Counted from the stretch's first letter, positions 44,453 through 56,000 are shown. The stretch: DNA of 64,000 bases from Holtermannia corniformis (GCA_001599935.1 BCIJ01000016.1:4419-68418), one strand, 5' to 3'. Notes: generated from the sequence alone by a model not told the origin. Program-made: numbers and translations.

Positions 44453-44884
44453 TCAGTCTCGAGAACCACATCCAGACAAATCCGGATGCGTTGCGCAGAC
44501 TCCGCCATAGGTCGCAGCGCCAACTGCACCGACGAAGAGAACGGTAACAGCAGCAGCGAGCTTTCTCGCCGTGGGGGTACTTTCTATGCCACAGTATCGT
44601 GGGTAAGTTGTACCCGTGCCGCCTGCTGCCGATGCATTCGAGTGCGCGGGGGGTCCTTCAACCGCCGTGGGTTGCGACCCAGTCCATCCAGAGGGCGGTT
44701 GTGTGGCGTTCTCTTGAAGCTGCCTGAACTGCTGGTCTGGGGGGGCCTCGACTGGCGAGATCGTGATCGCGAAATCCTCAAATTGTTCTGGGGTATCACT
44801 GAGAGGAGAGACGCGTATCTCTGAGAGTTCAACATCCTCTGATCCGCCCAAGGCGGACCAACTGACCGGTCGCGCGCTACTCAT
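44453..44884 (-). CDS. Small membrane protein family IV, member 2
   Basis: A 143-residue single exon starting MSSARPVSWSALGGSEDVEL. SEIRVSPLSD parallels RNMTVSPIDP of member 1. The C-terminus has YCGIESTPTARK, one membrane helix (LAAAVTVLFVGAVGAATYGG) and a tail, VCATHPDLSGCGSRD, with two cysteines placed as in member 1. Tail-anchored topology is inferred. Confidence 0.55.
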   Translation of the reverse strand: MSSARPVSWSALGGSEDVELSEIRVSPLSDTPEQFEDFAITISPVEAPPDQQFRQLQENATQPPSGWTGSQPTAVEGPPAHSNASAAGGTGTTYPRYCGIESTPTARKLAAAVTVLFVGAVGAATYGGVCATHPDLSGCGSRD

Positions 44885-45281
44885 TTCGTATGTCGTGCTT
44901 GAGGCCTGATGGGCGATCCGTGCGTGAAGAGCGTGAAAAGCAGGCGACACTATAATCGGTGTCGCAGTCGAGTGGCCTTCGACACGTCCAATGTTCACAT
45001 CTGAACGGAGCAAGGACAGACGGCTTCGCGCCTCCTTTCTCATGGACCTCGCCACAGACGCTGAGAAGCCCTCACCCTGGGACGGTCTGTAAAGTTAGTA
45101 CGAGGGATCGGGAGCGCGGGATGATCTCGATAGGCAACGTAGTTTGCTTGGCGGGTCTCCGGCATTGGGCCGAGGTTCAGTGCTGTACTGTGATTCGTAG
45201 CGTTGCGCAGCGCTTGTGCATATTGATGAGACTTACAGCCTATGGTAGGCATCTCTGACCTGAGCTACAACATGATGTTGC
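44885..45281. other. Intergenic between family IV members 2 and 3
   Basis: No recognised gene, and no clear TATA box on the minus strand. The minus frame upstream of 44884 stays open to 45055 but lacks conservation with member 1. Confidence 0.35.
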
Positions 45282-45641
45282 TCAGCGGGTACTGCAACGC
45301 GGGTATTCAGGATGCCTAGCGCACACGATCCCGTAGCTCAGAACAGCGGTGCCACACTCGAGTCCGCTGCAGTTCGAGCGTGGCGAAGACGCAGCCGTCG
45401 CCGTCGCGTCCTGCTCGTACACTCGCGACGTTGCATTCGTGCTATGTTCTCGCTGAGGGCTCGGCGAGGCTGTCTGAGTGTAGCGGACCAGTAAGTGTCC
45501 CGGTGGCAATGCGATGGGTGACATCGCGATCCATACATCGCCACTGGCGCTTGAGCCTCCTTGCTGCTCAGCGGTCCTAGGTCTGAGCTCAAATTCCTCT
45601 TGTGGATCCGCAGAAAGCCAAGTGAGCGGTCGAGACCCCAT
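45282..45641 (-). CDS. Small protein family IV, member 3, shortened membrane helix
   Basis: A 119-residue single exon starting MGSRPLTWLSADPQEEFELR. The N-terminal plan (TWLSADPQEEFEL; IAMSPIALPP) and the end (YGIVCARHPEYPRCSTR) match member 2. The segment between CSGLEC and YGIVCA is about 18 residues shorter, leaving only GTAVLS of the helix. Membrane insertion is doubtful, so this copy may be decaying or soluble. Confidence 0.5.
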   Translation of the reverse strand: MGSRPLTWLSADPQEEFELRPRTAEQQGGSSASGDVWIAMSPIALPPGHLLVRYTQTASPSPQREHSTNATSRVYEQDATATAASSPRSNCSGLECGTAVLSYGIVCARHPEYPRCSTR

Positions 45642-46258
45642 TGTACTTCTGGCTCGGGGTTCGCGCGTCTTATGCTGCTTGTGTGTTCTGCATGGGCAAG
45701 TGTTTCGGCGCTTCTTTCCGAGATCGGCCTTCCGACGACGAGTCGGTTCTCGCGCTTCAGAATACGTCCGCGTCATACACTGTTGCTCGTCGCCGCTCTT
45801 CTGTACTAACGTACCTTTTAGTCACCCTTGATACCCTCCTAGATGCTCTTGTCCACGCCGAACGCGGCTCCTGGCTCGTAGCGATGGTACGGTGCCACCG
45901 AAGAACCGCCACAGTCTTGCTTGATTGTCGCGGTTGATTTACGTCACGCGAGTTCTTTCCTTTCCGTAAACACGAGATGATCACTCAACACGGCCGCAAC
46001 ACCATCCACGATCCAACAACCTCATCAAGACACAGCGAGAGCATACCAGGCGCGGTACAGAGGCGGATAGCACAATCTCAAAGACGGACGAGTGGGCGGA
46101 ACGACGCGCCGCGGGATGAGCTCCCGGTAACCCGAGTCACGAGTGTCTGTGCGCAAGCGGTGATCTGTTTTCCTGTTGACATTGAACGCGTCGCTGTGAG
46201 TACGGCTGCCGGCTAGCTGCTCTGATCTACCGTGCTGACTGATGGGCCGCACAGAACA
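45642..46258. promoter_or_regulatory. Upstream region of the Bud4-like gene
   Basis: A 617-base gap between divergent genes. An ATG-started frame at 45977 runs to a good GTGAGT donor near 46197, and CCGCACAG directly precedes AACAATG of the next gene. A 5' UTR intron of about 58 nt or an extra upstream exon is therefore possible; the frames do not join, favouring a UTR intron. Confidence 0.4.
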
Positions 46259-49200
46259 ATGTCTGTTCCAACCACCATCACAGCCCCTTCGCCAACCAAC
46301 GCTACCGCCACCCCTCGCCGCTCCTTCCCGAAACCCGCCAGCTCGCGCGAACGAGACTCCATCATCAACTCGAGCGCCAAAGGATGGTCGCCGCTCCAGA
46401 TTCATAAACGCGATTCACCGCTCAAGCCATCGCCCGAAGTCGGCACGTCCTCGCCTAGACGTACCAGTTCCAGCTTCAAGCATGTGACCAAGAACTCGCT
46501 CGTGTCCAACTCGCCGTTCAAGAGCGCTGTACCGGTCATGCCATCTGCAGCTGGTGTTGCCAAGGACGTGATCCACGAGAAGCGTGCAAACGCGGGCTAC
46601 GTCCCGGCCAAGGGCGTGGCTACATCAGCAACACCAGCCGCTGTGGTTGGTCTTGGCATCTCGGCGGTCAGGTCGACCTCCTCATCACGATCGCGCTCCA
46701 CATCAGGCAGTGCGGCTGCTGGTACTCGCAAAGTCTCGTCGGAGAAGAAGATCGTCTTTGCGTCGGGCGAACGCAAGCTATCGGGCGAGCGGCGGGTGTC
46801 AAACGAGCGCAAAGTGTCGGCCTCGCGCACAGCCAATGCCGAGAATGAGTCGCCAGACGTGCGATCGAGTACCGTACGCAAGCCGAGGACGTCGACTGCG
46901 TTCAAGGGCCTGGCGAGGAATCACCTCGTCTCGCGCAGTCCGTTCCTCGAGCGTGATAGCCCAGACGTTGGCGGTCAGGTCGACTCATCAATCTTTTCCG
47001 GTCCAAGACCAGAGGGCTACGAGAGCCCTGCCGGCAAGACTGGACTCAAGAATAGCACGTCCACGAGCCCAGGTCACAAGGCGTTTTCGAGCCCAAAGAC
47101 GCTCATTCAAAAAGACGACGTCTTTTCGTCGCCTTCACCTGTTCGTCCGCAACGCCAGGTGTCAAACCCAAAGCGTCGTACATCGCGAGGTTCATTCGAC
47201 AATGTGGAGCCGCTGCCTCGCGGTGTCAGTCCGGCTGCGCCTTCGCCGCTAGGCCAACGTGCTCCGCCTGATCTCGCACCTGCGATCTCCAGCGCCAATC
47301 AGATGACACCGACAAAGTCATCCATCACCTCGCGCCGCTTGCGTGGACCACGTACGAGTGGTCCGCAAGACACGCCGACGTCGGCACGCAAGACGGTGAC
47401 GTTCCAATCGGTCCCCAACGTTCGCGAATACGAAAAAGAGAGCGTTGATGGCAGTTTCGAATATGAGCGCGAAGGCGAGGAAGACTGGGAGGACGATGAG
47501 GACAGCATGCTCGTCCGCGATTCGAGCTTGGACGCGCTCGTGCTCGACGAGCAGCCTGCCTGGACGGGTTCAGGACACACACTCGCCAAGTCGTCATCGC
47601 ATGATACTCTTGACGACGCTTATCGTGGCTTTGCGCTCTCGAGCTCGCAAACCGATCTCAGTATCTTTGCAGCGACGCAGTACGACACAACCGCCAGTCC
47701 GGCGCTAGACGACCAACCGCCAGACGAAAGCGCGACGGCCGACTTTGTGCACACATTGATCGAAGAGGGTCTGTTTTCGCCCCCGCAGATGGCCACACCG
47801 GCTTTCGAGGATCAGCCGTCGTTTGTCTCCGCCATGGAACCTCAGACGTCCTTTGGCAGCGAAGATCACTCGTCCCCACCTGCGCCCTTCCTCGACACAC
47901 CCTCGATGGGTGACTCGATCCACGGCACGCCCTTTCTGGAGGCTTCTGCGTTTGACGACGCCGGCATCCCTTATGGCCGGTCTCACCATGCCGAGCGCGC
48001 TGCCTTGGCCCACTCGCTACCTCCGACAGTCAAGGTATCGCCGCTCGAGCAGCCGGATTTGCCGCACGGCTCCACCGACCCGTCCGACCACATGCTCTTG
48101 AACGCCAATGCTGCCCAACCAGCTGCGGCGCCTATCGCTAAACCCGAGAGCGATGGACCGCACGCGACTCAGGCCGGTCCGCTGCCCGATCCATTCGTGA
48201 CGATCCAAACTGTTACGCACAGCTCGGCAGACCGTACTGAAGGTGGTATCCCTCTCGGTCGGACCAGTCACGCTGAAAGACAAAAGGCTGCGCGGATCAT
48301 GGCAACTCAAGGCCTCGGCATCGGCATGCCCCGCAGCCCGGCCGTCACGCGCAACCTCGCGGCGCAGAAAGCAGAATCTCCGCGCGCTGAAAGCGAAGAC
48401 GGGACTTCACTCGCGTCGTCGAGTGACGCCGAGGCCGAGGTGCCGCAAGTCCAGCCCCGTCGGCTATTTGAGGATCTTGGCATCTCCCCGGAGGAAGAGG
48501 AGATCCTTCGCAAGCAGCGCGAGCGCGACGAGCTGCTCGAGATGGAGACTCGCGAACGAGAAATGCGCGCCGCGCAAGATGGTACCCGGCGCTTGCCAAA
48601 GCCGCCAAAGCCTCAAGAGGTCAAGTTGCCAAGCCCGGTGCGAAGTCCAGAGCCCGCTGCCGACCCGCAGCTGCGATCTGCTTCACCGATCAAGGTGTGT
48701 CAATCAATTACTGGCGTCAGCTCGACTCACGCGGCGCAGAGCATCAAGTTTGACCTGGCTGTGCCATTCTCACTGCCCTTCATTGGCAAGTCGAGCCCAC
48801 TGTTCAACTCTGGCGCTTCGACGTTTGGTGAGGCTCCCAAAGTACCGTCAGCCGACGCTCTACCCAAGCTTGCAAACCTTCCTCCTACGCCCGAGCTCAT
48901 CGATCAGCTCGAGTTGGGCAAAAAGCCATCTCCGCCCTTGACACCACCTCGCGCTATTCAAGACAAGGTCAAAGAAGACAGCCCGCATCATATTCCGGAC
49001 TTCCACTTCGAACCCATCTCGTTGGAATCAATCCGAGCTCAGGCGATTGCGACACCCTTGCCTTCAACGCCAACCGCGGTGGTTCCATCGGTTCCATCGG
49101 TCATGTCGCCGTTCCGATCTGCACGCTCCACAGAGACTATCAGTTCGGGAGGCGTGGCGTCGTCATCATCCTTATCGACCGTCGCCCACGACACCCCGGA

Positions 49201-51818
49201 GAAAGGCAGTGCCAACACTCGGGTTCGGCAACGTATCTCGCGCGAAGTCATACGTAAGACGCTCGAGCAGCGTAAAGCCGATGGCAGCCTGAACAAGCGC
49301 ACGTCACGTCAAAGCGTTTCGCTAGACGAGCTTGAGAACACGCCAGATCTCGATGTCAAGCCCAACGGCCCGCCACCACTGCCGGCCAAGGAGGCCGTCT
49401 CGGCACCAATGTCCAAGGCAGCCACCACGGATGCCACGCCTGCCGGTCTGCGTGCAACTTCTGCAGCAGCTGAACGTCCGTCGATGCGCCCGCGATCACG
49501 TACGCAATCGGCGCATGACGTGCTCGTCGAGAGCGAGCGCAAGGGCGAGCTTGACGAACCCAAAAGCGCGCTCGATCGGCTGATGCGGGGTGAAGTGGAT
49601 GGTGCCAAGGGTCTGGTGGTCGAGGGCGTCGCTCGCAAAGATTGGCTGAAGGCTGGTCCTTCCGCCAACGATCTGGAACTATCCGACTCTGATAGCGAAG
49701 CGACACCAAAACCGGGACGTGCGAAGGCTCCAATCCTTGCCCCGCCTGTCGAGATCATACCAACGCGATCAGTGTCGAAGAGTAGACTCGATGCGGATTT
49801 GATGCCACCACCGCAAGTCCCCGAGAAATCACCAGAGAAGCTCAAGGTGACTGGCGAAAGCATGGCAGCTCGAGAAGCTGCAATCATTGCGCGACGAAAG
49901 GAGAAAGGTGGTCGGGATGTGAGCTCGTCGTCCCGGGTGAGCCGTCGGCGAAGTATGAGCACCGGCGATGTCGGGGACGAGGGGGAGAATGTGAGTCGAG
50001 ATACGGCGGAGGACTGGCATCTGACGATCACAGGTCAAACAATATCGTCACTCGGTCGCGGTCGATCGGCGGTTAACTTTAGGCATTGATGTCGACGATG
50101 GCAGCTCTTTTGTCCAATCCTTCCGCGAGGGGACGGAAAACATTGGGTCAGATGTGAGTACCGCGAGCGGGTCGGCGGCATTTGCTGACCAGCACAGCGT
50201 CCATACAAGCTGCGGCCCGAGCGACCCGTCATCCACGCTTCATCAGATGACAAGGTCAAGCACAGCAAGGCTGGAGATCTGGACAGCGGACGGGCTTGGC
50301 GTCAGCTGCGACGCCCATCCGATATGGTGAGTCGCTCGGCTTGTGCACTTGTGCTCTGCTGATACATTCACAGAACGAATACGCGGCTGAGATCAGGGCG
50401 CTCAAGTCGAAAGATTCAAATCAGGGCAAGGCGTTCGGCAATATATTCGTCAAAGGTATGCGTTCCGAGAGGTGGATGACCTCGCTGACTTGCCACAGTG
50501 CTCGGTATTGAGAATTTGGCGATTCCTCTGCCTGAAGAAAAGACCTACTTTTGTATCACCCTGGACAACGGTATCGACTACATTCGCACCCCCTTTTCCG
50601 TCCTCGCTCCGACAGTCAAGGTCGACCAGGAATTCTCGCTGTAAGTCAACCAGAGCCGCGCGATTCTGGTCACATCTGACTTGTCAGTGTCGAGCACCCC
50701 AACTTTGAGTTCACGCTTAGCATGGAGATCCGCCGAGATCCTCACATTCTGCGCATGAGTCGCCCGGCGGATGCGCGACCAACGTCCTTGGCGGTGCCGT
50801 CTTCGCCTGCAAAGACTGGGGGCCTGCGCTCGCTCTTTTCAAGTCCACGAAAAGCGGGCAAGCTCAAGACACCTAGTCGCTCATCAACGCCTGTGCCCGC
50901 CCCAGCACCGGTAGCCGATAACATTGCGCGTTACTTTGCTAGCAATGAAGGGTCCACAGTCGCGAAAACCCACGTTGCATTCAAGACGATCGCCAAGAAC
51001 TGTGATGCCAAGGTCCTCGAGATTCGCTACCCCATGTTCGCCATGTTCCGCGGGGAGCCCGAACGAGGAACCGGCACTGGCGGCCCGCCGAATGCAGCGA
51101 GAAAGCAGGTGGCCAAGATCACGCTCCAAATCTTCCGCCTGCCGCCCATTCCGGGCCTGACCCAGGAGCAGCTCCCGCAGAGCATAGACGATTGTCTGCG
51201 CGGCATCCGTCACCACGCCTGGCACGAGAACCTGTACTACAAAAGTGTCATGACCCAGATTGGGGGTGATTGTGTGGTGAGTAATCGTCGATGGGAGGGG
51301 ATCGTGTTGACACGAACCAGATGCCCAAGCGACGAGTCTTCCGGCTGGTTGGCGGCAACCTCATTGCAAGCAACGAGGTGACCAAAAAGGAGGTGGCCTC
51401 TATCGACCTCCGCAAAGCCCTTCGCGTCGTTGATTGCAATAACCCGACTATCGGCACGCCATTGTCGGGCACATCTTCGCGGCCGCGAAACTCGGATGAA
51501 GGCTTGGTCACACGGCCGCGATCGCTGCGCCTAGAGTTCCAAGACGACGACAGTATCACCTTTTCCTGCGATACAGACGAGGACAAGTCCAAGTGGCCAG
51601 TGGCTCCAGCCCGAACGCGCACAGAACTGATCAATACCAGGCTCGAAGCATTCGTCGCCATGATCGGTCACATTCCCTCCAATCCACTGTGGGCCGAGCT
51701 GCTGTCTGCTCGGCGAAGAGTTGCTCAACAAAAGAGGTCTGCCTCTTCAACGTCGCTTTCCAAGTCGGCATCAAACAAGACTCTTGCCGCAAAACAGCCC
51801 GTTCAGCGCCCCAAGTGA
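46259..51818 (+). CDS. BUD4: Bud4/anillin-like cytokinesis scaffold
   Basis: These proteins link septins and the contractile ring at the division site. A huge disordered N-terminus starts MSVPTTITAPSPTNATATPR. It contains repeats of the type KxSLVSNSPFK/NHLVSRSPFLER and two GIPLGRTSHAER/GIPYGRSHHAER copies. A helical Arg/Glu stretch (PEEEEILRKQRERDELLEME) follows. After a canonical intron (GAGAAT-GTGAGT to ATCACAG, 49991-50033) several exons build the anillin-homology/C2-like region: KAFGNIFVKVLGIENLAIPL, YFCITLDNGIDYIRTPF, FSLVEHPNFEFTLSMEIRRD. A PH domain follows (KRRVFRLVGGNLIASNEV, ending IGHIPSNPLWAELL). An in-frame 45-nt stretch at about 48694-48738 has splice sites and may be removed. 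Roughly 1600 residues. Confidence 0.85.
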
Positions 51819-51994
51819 TCTTTCCGCCCCTTTCGTTTCCTCACGGACCTTGTGTGTGATTTGTAGTCGGTCCGGCGGCCTCTGCGCCGTGTTCTGTCCT
51901 ACCGTGTTTTTACCTGAACCCTTTCGCGCTTCACGATCTTGGCGGTTCGTCTATATGAATGGAATAACATCGTTTGCATCGGACAAGACGACTC

Positions 51995-52336
51995 CTACGT
52001 GATCTTAGCATGCCGAAGAGCGGCTTTGAGGTATCGCTGCTGCTCATCGGAAGTCTTGCTGTCAAAGTCTTGCATCACGGTAGTGCCAGTCAGCTCTGGC
52101 GCATAGTCGAAACAGTAGAGCTGTCCGTCGAGCTTGCGCGTAGTGCACCCCAGTTGACTGCCTTGGCCAGCGGGACGGAAGTCACCGCTGAGGCCAGTCG
52201 CGTTGCCTGGCACGGCGTACACGCTCAAGCGGTCGGTGATCTGGATGGCGGAGACCGTTTTGGTCCGCTGCGAGAAACCTTGGCTGTAGGTATACGCCAC
52301 TTGGGTGGACTTTATGGGCTGATACGGAGTGTTCAT
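51995..52336 (-). CDS. Small protein family III, member 3
   Basis: A 113-residue single exon starting MNTPYQPIKSTQVAYTYSQG. It has the family core (AIQITDRLSVYAVPGN) and the C-terminal pattern MQDFDSKTSDEQQRYLKAAL. It lies 8 kb from members 1 and 2. Its ATG overlaps the stop of the upstream gene fragment as ATGA. The leader GTTGCCACCCACC resembles that of family II member 2 (CTTGCCACCGACG). Function is unknown. Confidence 0.5.
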   Translation of the reverse strand: MNTPYQPIKSTQVAYTYSQGFSQRTKTVSAIQITDRLSVYAVPGNATGLSGDFRPAGQGSQLGCTTRKLDGQLYCFDYAPELTGTTVMQDFDSKTSDEQQRYLKAALRHAKIT

Positions 52337-52733
52337 GGTGGGTGGCAACAGAAGGAATCAGCGCCAAAGCCCATGATAAGCATATTGACTTCAAGCTCCG
52401 CGTAAATGGGGCAGTGATCGTTGGTTGCATCTCGAGGCTCGAGCCGAGCTAATGTAGTTTCGCCTGGCCGAGCCGGAACCCCGACAACGCCGCTCTTGAC
52501 AGTAAAGGGGCTGGCGTCGATTTTGCGTTTGGCGTCAGAGGTCGGCCTTTGCCGACGTGCATCGACCCCGTCGATGTACTCCGCGTCGGCAGCAATCGAG
52601 TCGATTGCTGCGGCGTCATTTGTTAGATAGTCGAGGTGAATACTCTCAAGTGGCTGTCCCCCCCGAACCTTCGTCGAGACGCCCGACAGACGCCGGTCGC
52701 TTGTCGAAGAATCACCAGTGAGGATTCGACCGT
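52333..52733 (-). pseudogene. C-terminal fragment of an endonuclease/exonuclease/phosphatase-fold gene
   Basis: From an acceptor-like GACAG at 52734 the minus strand reads GRILTGDSSTSDRRLSGVST, then QPLESIHLDYLTND, and near the end RDATNDHCPIYAELEV. The (S/N)DHxPxYAE signature and the ILTGD segment fit the C-terminal part of the EEP fold (DNase I-like or inositol phosphatase). No upstream catalytic exons were found: 70 bases further 5' the copia element is inserted, and no EEP exon is evident beyond it. It may be a gene cut by the insertion or an older fragment. Confidence 0.4.
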
Positions 52734-52800
52734 CTGTCGATTATCGAGGGAATCGACGGCGCGTCGAGGGCCTGTCTTTACGTCATTCTGAGAAACCGAC

Positions 52801-52805
52801 GCCAG
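52801..52805 (+). repeat. 5-bp target-site duplication, left copy
   Basis: GCCAG directly precedes the left LTR and is repeated at 58178-58182 directly after the right LTR, as expected for integrase-mediated insertion. Confidence 0.9.
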
Positions 52806-52923
52806 TGTTGGATGAGATCGAGCACCAGAGGGGTTGAGCGGCGATACGGCGTTATTGTAGAGTGAAAACTGCCGCTGCCGCGCCGGCAGCGATGTGATCA
52901 CCAATCCAAGCCTACATTCAACA
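52806..52923 (+). repeat. Left LTR of the copia element (118 bp)
   Basis: It starts TGTTGG and ends CCAACA-type TTCAACA, with TG...CA termini. It is identical base for base to 58060-58177. At 118 bp it is short for an LTR. It contains a CCGCTGCCGCGCCGGCAGCG palindrome that could form a hairpin. Confidence 0.95.
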
Positions 52924-52942
52924 GATTCGAAGTCTGAATTGC
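52924..52942 (+). other. Primer-binding site matching an internal tRNA fragment
   Basis: GATTCGAAGTCTGAATTGC follows the left LTR directly. It lacks the TGG that pairs with a tRNA 3' end. Its complement holds CAGA-CTTCGAA-TC, which looks like the anticodon arm and loop (anticodon TCG, arginine) of a tRNA. Copia-type elements are known to use cleaved half tRNAs. Confidence 0.5.
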
Positions 52943-53018
52943 ATAGCAAAAGCGCAATTCTAGCTACCAAGAGCACATCCTAGATCAGCAGGACGAGCTC
53001 CATCTGTCAGTACCAAAA

Positions 53019-56000
53019 ATGTCGACCGAAACAACTTTTGCAAGAACAAACCAAGTTCCGCGCCTCACAGGGCTGGAAACCTTCTATGCTTGGAAGATAG
53101 CCATGGAGGATGCTCTGGACATGAACAGGCTCCACGGTGTGGTGTCTGGTCATGAAAAGAGGCCAGTCGCGGAGGACTACTTGGGCGAGGTGAAAATTGA
53201 AATCGAAATTTCGGGAGAAAAAGGCACGGAAGCGGCGGAGGCCGCCACGGAAACACTCCGAGAACTTTCCACGGCGCAGAGGCTGGAACTTGGCAAAGTT
53301 CAGCGGCTTTGGGACGATCGCAACAGACAGGCGATGGGTCTCATGCGCGCCACAGTCAGCGAGGCAATCAGGTTCGACCTGATGCACTGCACAACTGCGG
53401 TTGAGATGTGGCTAGAAATCGAGGCTAGCCACAACCTCAAGCAGAGCGACTACGCCGACGAGATCGCCGTCGAGCTCACCAACATGTACCTGCAGGACGG
53501 CGGGGACATGGAGGCACACCTGGCGAAGTACCAGCAGCTCATCATGAGAGCTCGAGCTGCGGGGCTGAACTACAGCCCGTACGAGGTATGCCAGAAGTTC
53601 ACGCGCACGTTGGACATCTCGTACAGAGACATTGTACGAGACTTCAAGGCCCTACCAGAGGCGGAGAAGACGTTCAGCAGGTTGCGCGCGCTGTACAACT
53701 CTGAAATCGCTTTCAGAGCGCACCACGCCAAGAAGAACGCTCAGATGGTCCTGTTCACGCAGAACAGGGAGAAACCCAAGAGGGGCAAGACAGGCGGGAG
53801 CAAGACAGAGAAGGGCGAGAAGGGCGCTAGCGCACCCGACCAGAAGGAGAAGGAGAAATGCGGAAAGTGCGGGTTGACCAGCCATACTACGAGCGACTGC
53901 AAGGCCGACCGTATGACCTGCTTCAAGTGCGGTCAAAAGGGTCACATCAAAAGACAGTGCAAGGGAGCGACCGAAGGAACAGCCTTGATCGCAGCACTGG
54001 TGGACCTAGACGGGCTCATGGGGGTCTCAGCCAAGAGCGTGGCGCTCAAGGCGGAAGGAGACAAGGTGCACTGGGTTGTGGACTCGGGGGCAACACACCA
54101 CCTCTCGGCAGATCTCAACCTCATCTCCGACAGACAGAAGCTGGCGGTGCCCATGACGTTTGGGCTCGCGGACGCATCAGCCACAATCAAGGCAACGGAA
54201 CGAGGCTCGGCAAGACACCGGCTGGCGTGCGGCACGCCCCTGACATTCCAGGACGTCTATTATGTGCCAAACACGCGTGTGAACCTGCTATCCGCGGGAA
54301 CACTTGTTCGCCGAGGCTGGGAAGTCCAGCTCAACGACCAAGGCGGATATCTAGGCAAGAGCGGCGTCAAGATACCTCTGCAGCGCGTGCAGGGGCTTTG
54401 GGTAGTCACCCTGAGCCGACACGAACCGCTCCCAACAGAAGACACGGGGTTGACCATGGTCTCCATGCACAAGAACGTCGACACACTAGACGGCTGGCAC
54501 CTACGCCTAGGCCACATGGGCGTGACGACGATCAAGGCCTTGGCACAAGAAGGCAAGATCGAAATCTCTGGTGCCGAAGAGTACAAAGGTACCGACTGCG
54601 ACACGTGCCAGATCTCTAAGGCAACAAGACTCCCTTTCGGCAACCAGACCGTCAAGGCGACGCAGCCCCTGGAAATCATACACTCGGATCTCGCAGGACC
54701 GCTCACGCCAACAAGGACTGGCAAGAGGTACTACGTCACCTTCATCGACGACTACACGCACATCGTGTTCACCATGACGCTTGTGCAGAAGACGGCACAG
54801 GAAGTGCTGCGGTGCTTTGCACTGTTCGCCAAGGCAACGGAGCTCATGCTCGACAAGAGGGTCAAGATACTGCGGACGGACGGTGGCAGCGAGTACCTGG
54901 GCCAGGCCTGGGAAAGCTACTTGCTTGCCAGCGGCATCCTGCACCAGAGCACAACGGCGTACACGCCACAACTCAATGGAGTTGCCGAGCGGATGAACCG
55001 CACACTCAAGGAGATGGCCAGCGCGATGCTGATTGGCGCCAAGCTTCCCGGAGAATACTGGGGAGAAGCCATTGTCTACGCGTCATACCTAACCATGATG
55101 GTCAAAGGCGTGGACGGGAAGACAGCCTGGGAATGGGCGTACAAGAGGAAGCCGGATTTGAGCAAGATGTACACCTTCGGGACCCCAGTTTGGGTCCGCA
55201 TACCCAGTGAGACGCGGACCAAGAGCGACCTCACAACGCCGAAGGCACGCAAGGGACGCTTGTTTGGGATCAGCCCGAACACAAGCGGCTGGATCGTCAT
55301 GGATGACGCGACAGGCAAGCTCGGCGCTAGCCGGGATGTTGTCTTCACAAGCGCGCCACCAATGGCCCCGACAGAGGACCCGGCGGCTCCAGCAGTAGTC
55401 CCGGCACCACAAGCACACATCGAGGAGATCCCGGACGTGCCCGCTGTGATGCCAGAGGGGGAGAGAGCTGCTGAAGCAGAGCTGGAGCCGGAGCCGGAGC
55501 CTGAAGCAGAACCAGAAGCACCAGAACCGGAGGCGGAAGAGCCCGAGCCGGAGCCCGAGCAGGCTCCAGAGGGGGTTCCCGAGCTGGTGTTAGTGCCACC
55601 ACCGATGGCCCCGATACGGCGATCGAGCCGGATTGCGGACAAAGGCGAAGTTCACCTCCTTTCGGAGTGGACGTCGGAGGACCTTGCCCTAGCGGCAGCA
55701 GCCATAGCGGACGAAGACCCAGCCACGTACGCTCAAGCCATGGCGTCATCGCTCTCAGAGGAGTGGGACAAGGCCATGCAGAAGGAGCTTGAGACGGTGG
55801 CAAAGGCAAAGACATGGAAAGACGCGAAGTTGCCACAAGGACGGCGGGCTGTAGGGTGCAAGTGGGTCTACAAGACGAAGAGAGACCAAGACGGCGACAT
55901 TATCAAGCACAAGGCTCGAATCGTTGCCAAAGGCTACTCGCAAGTCCCGGGCCAAGACTTCCAAGAAACCTACTCGCCAGTGGCAAGACTTTCCTCGCTA

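Noticed and set aside
44064..44510. Plus-strand 148-codon frame between family IV genes
   Set aside because: It overlaps the coding 3' end of member 2 in antisense and has no conserved counterpart at the other family IV genes.
49309..50031. Long minus-strand open frame (240 codons) antisense to the Bud4-like gene
   Set aside because: It is the mirror of a Ser-rich, biased coding strand; no motif, and the plus strand is clearly the anillin-like protein.
55076..55642. Minus-strand 188-codon Ser/Gly-rich frame over the copia pol linker
   Set aside because: It is the complement of the Glu/Pro repeat and has no independent support.
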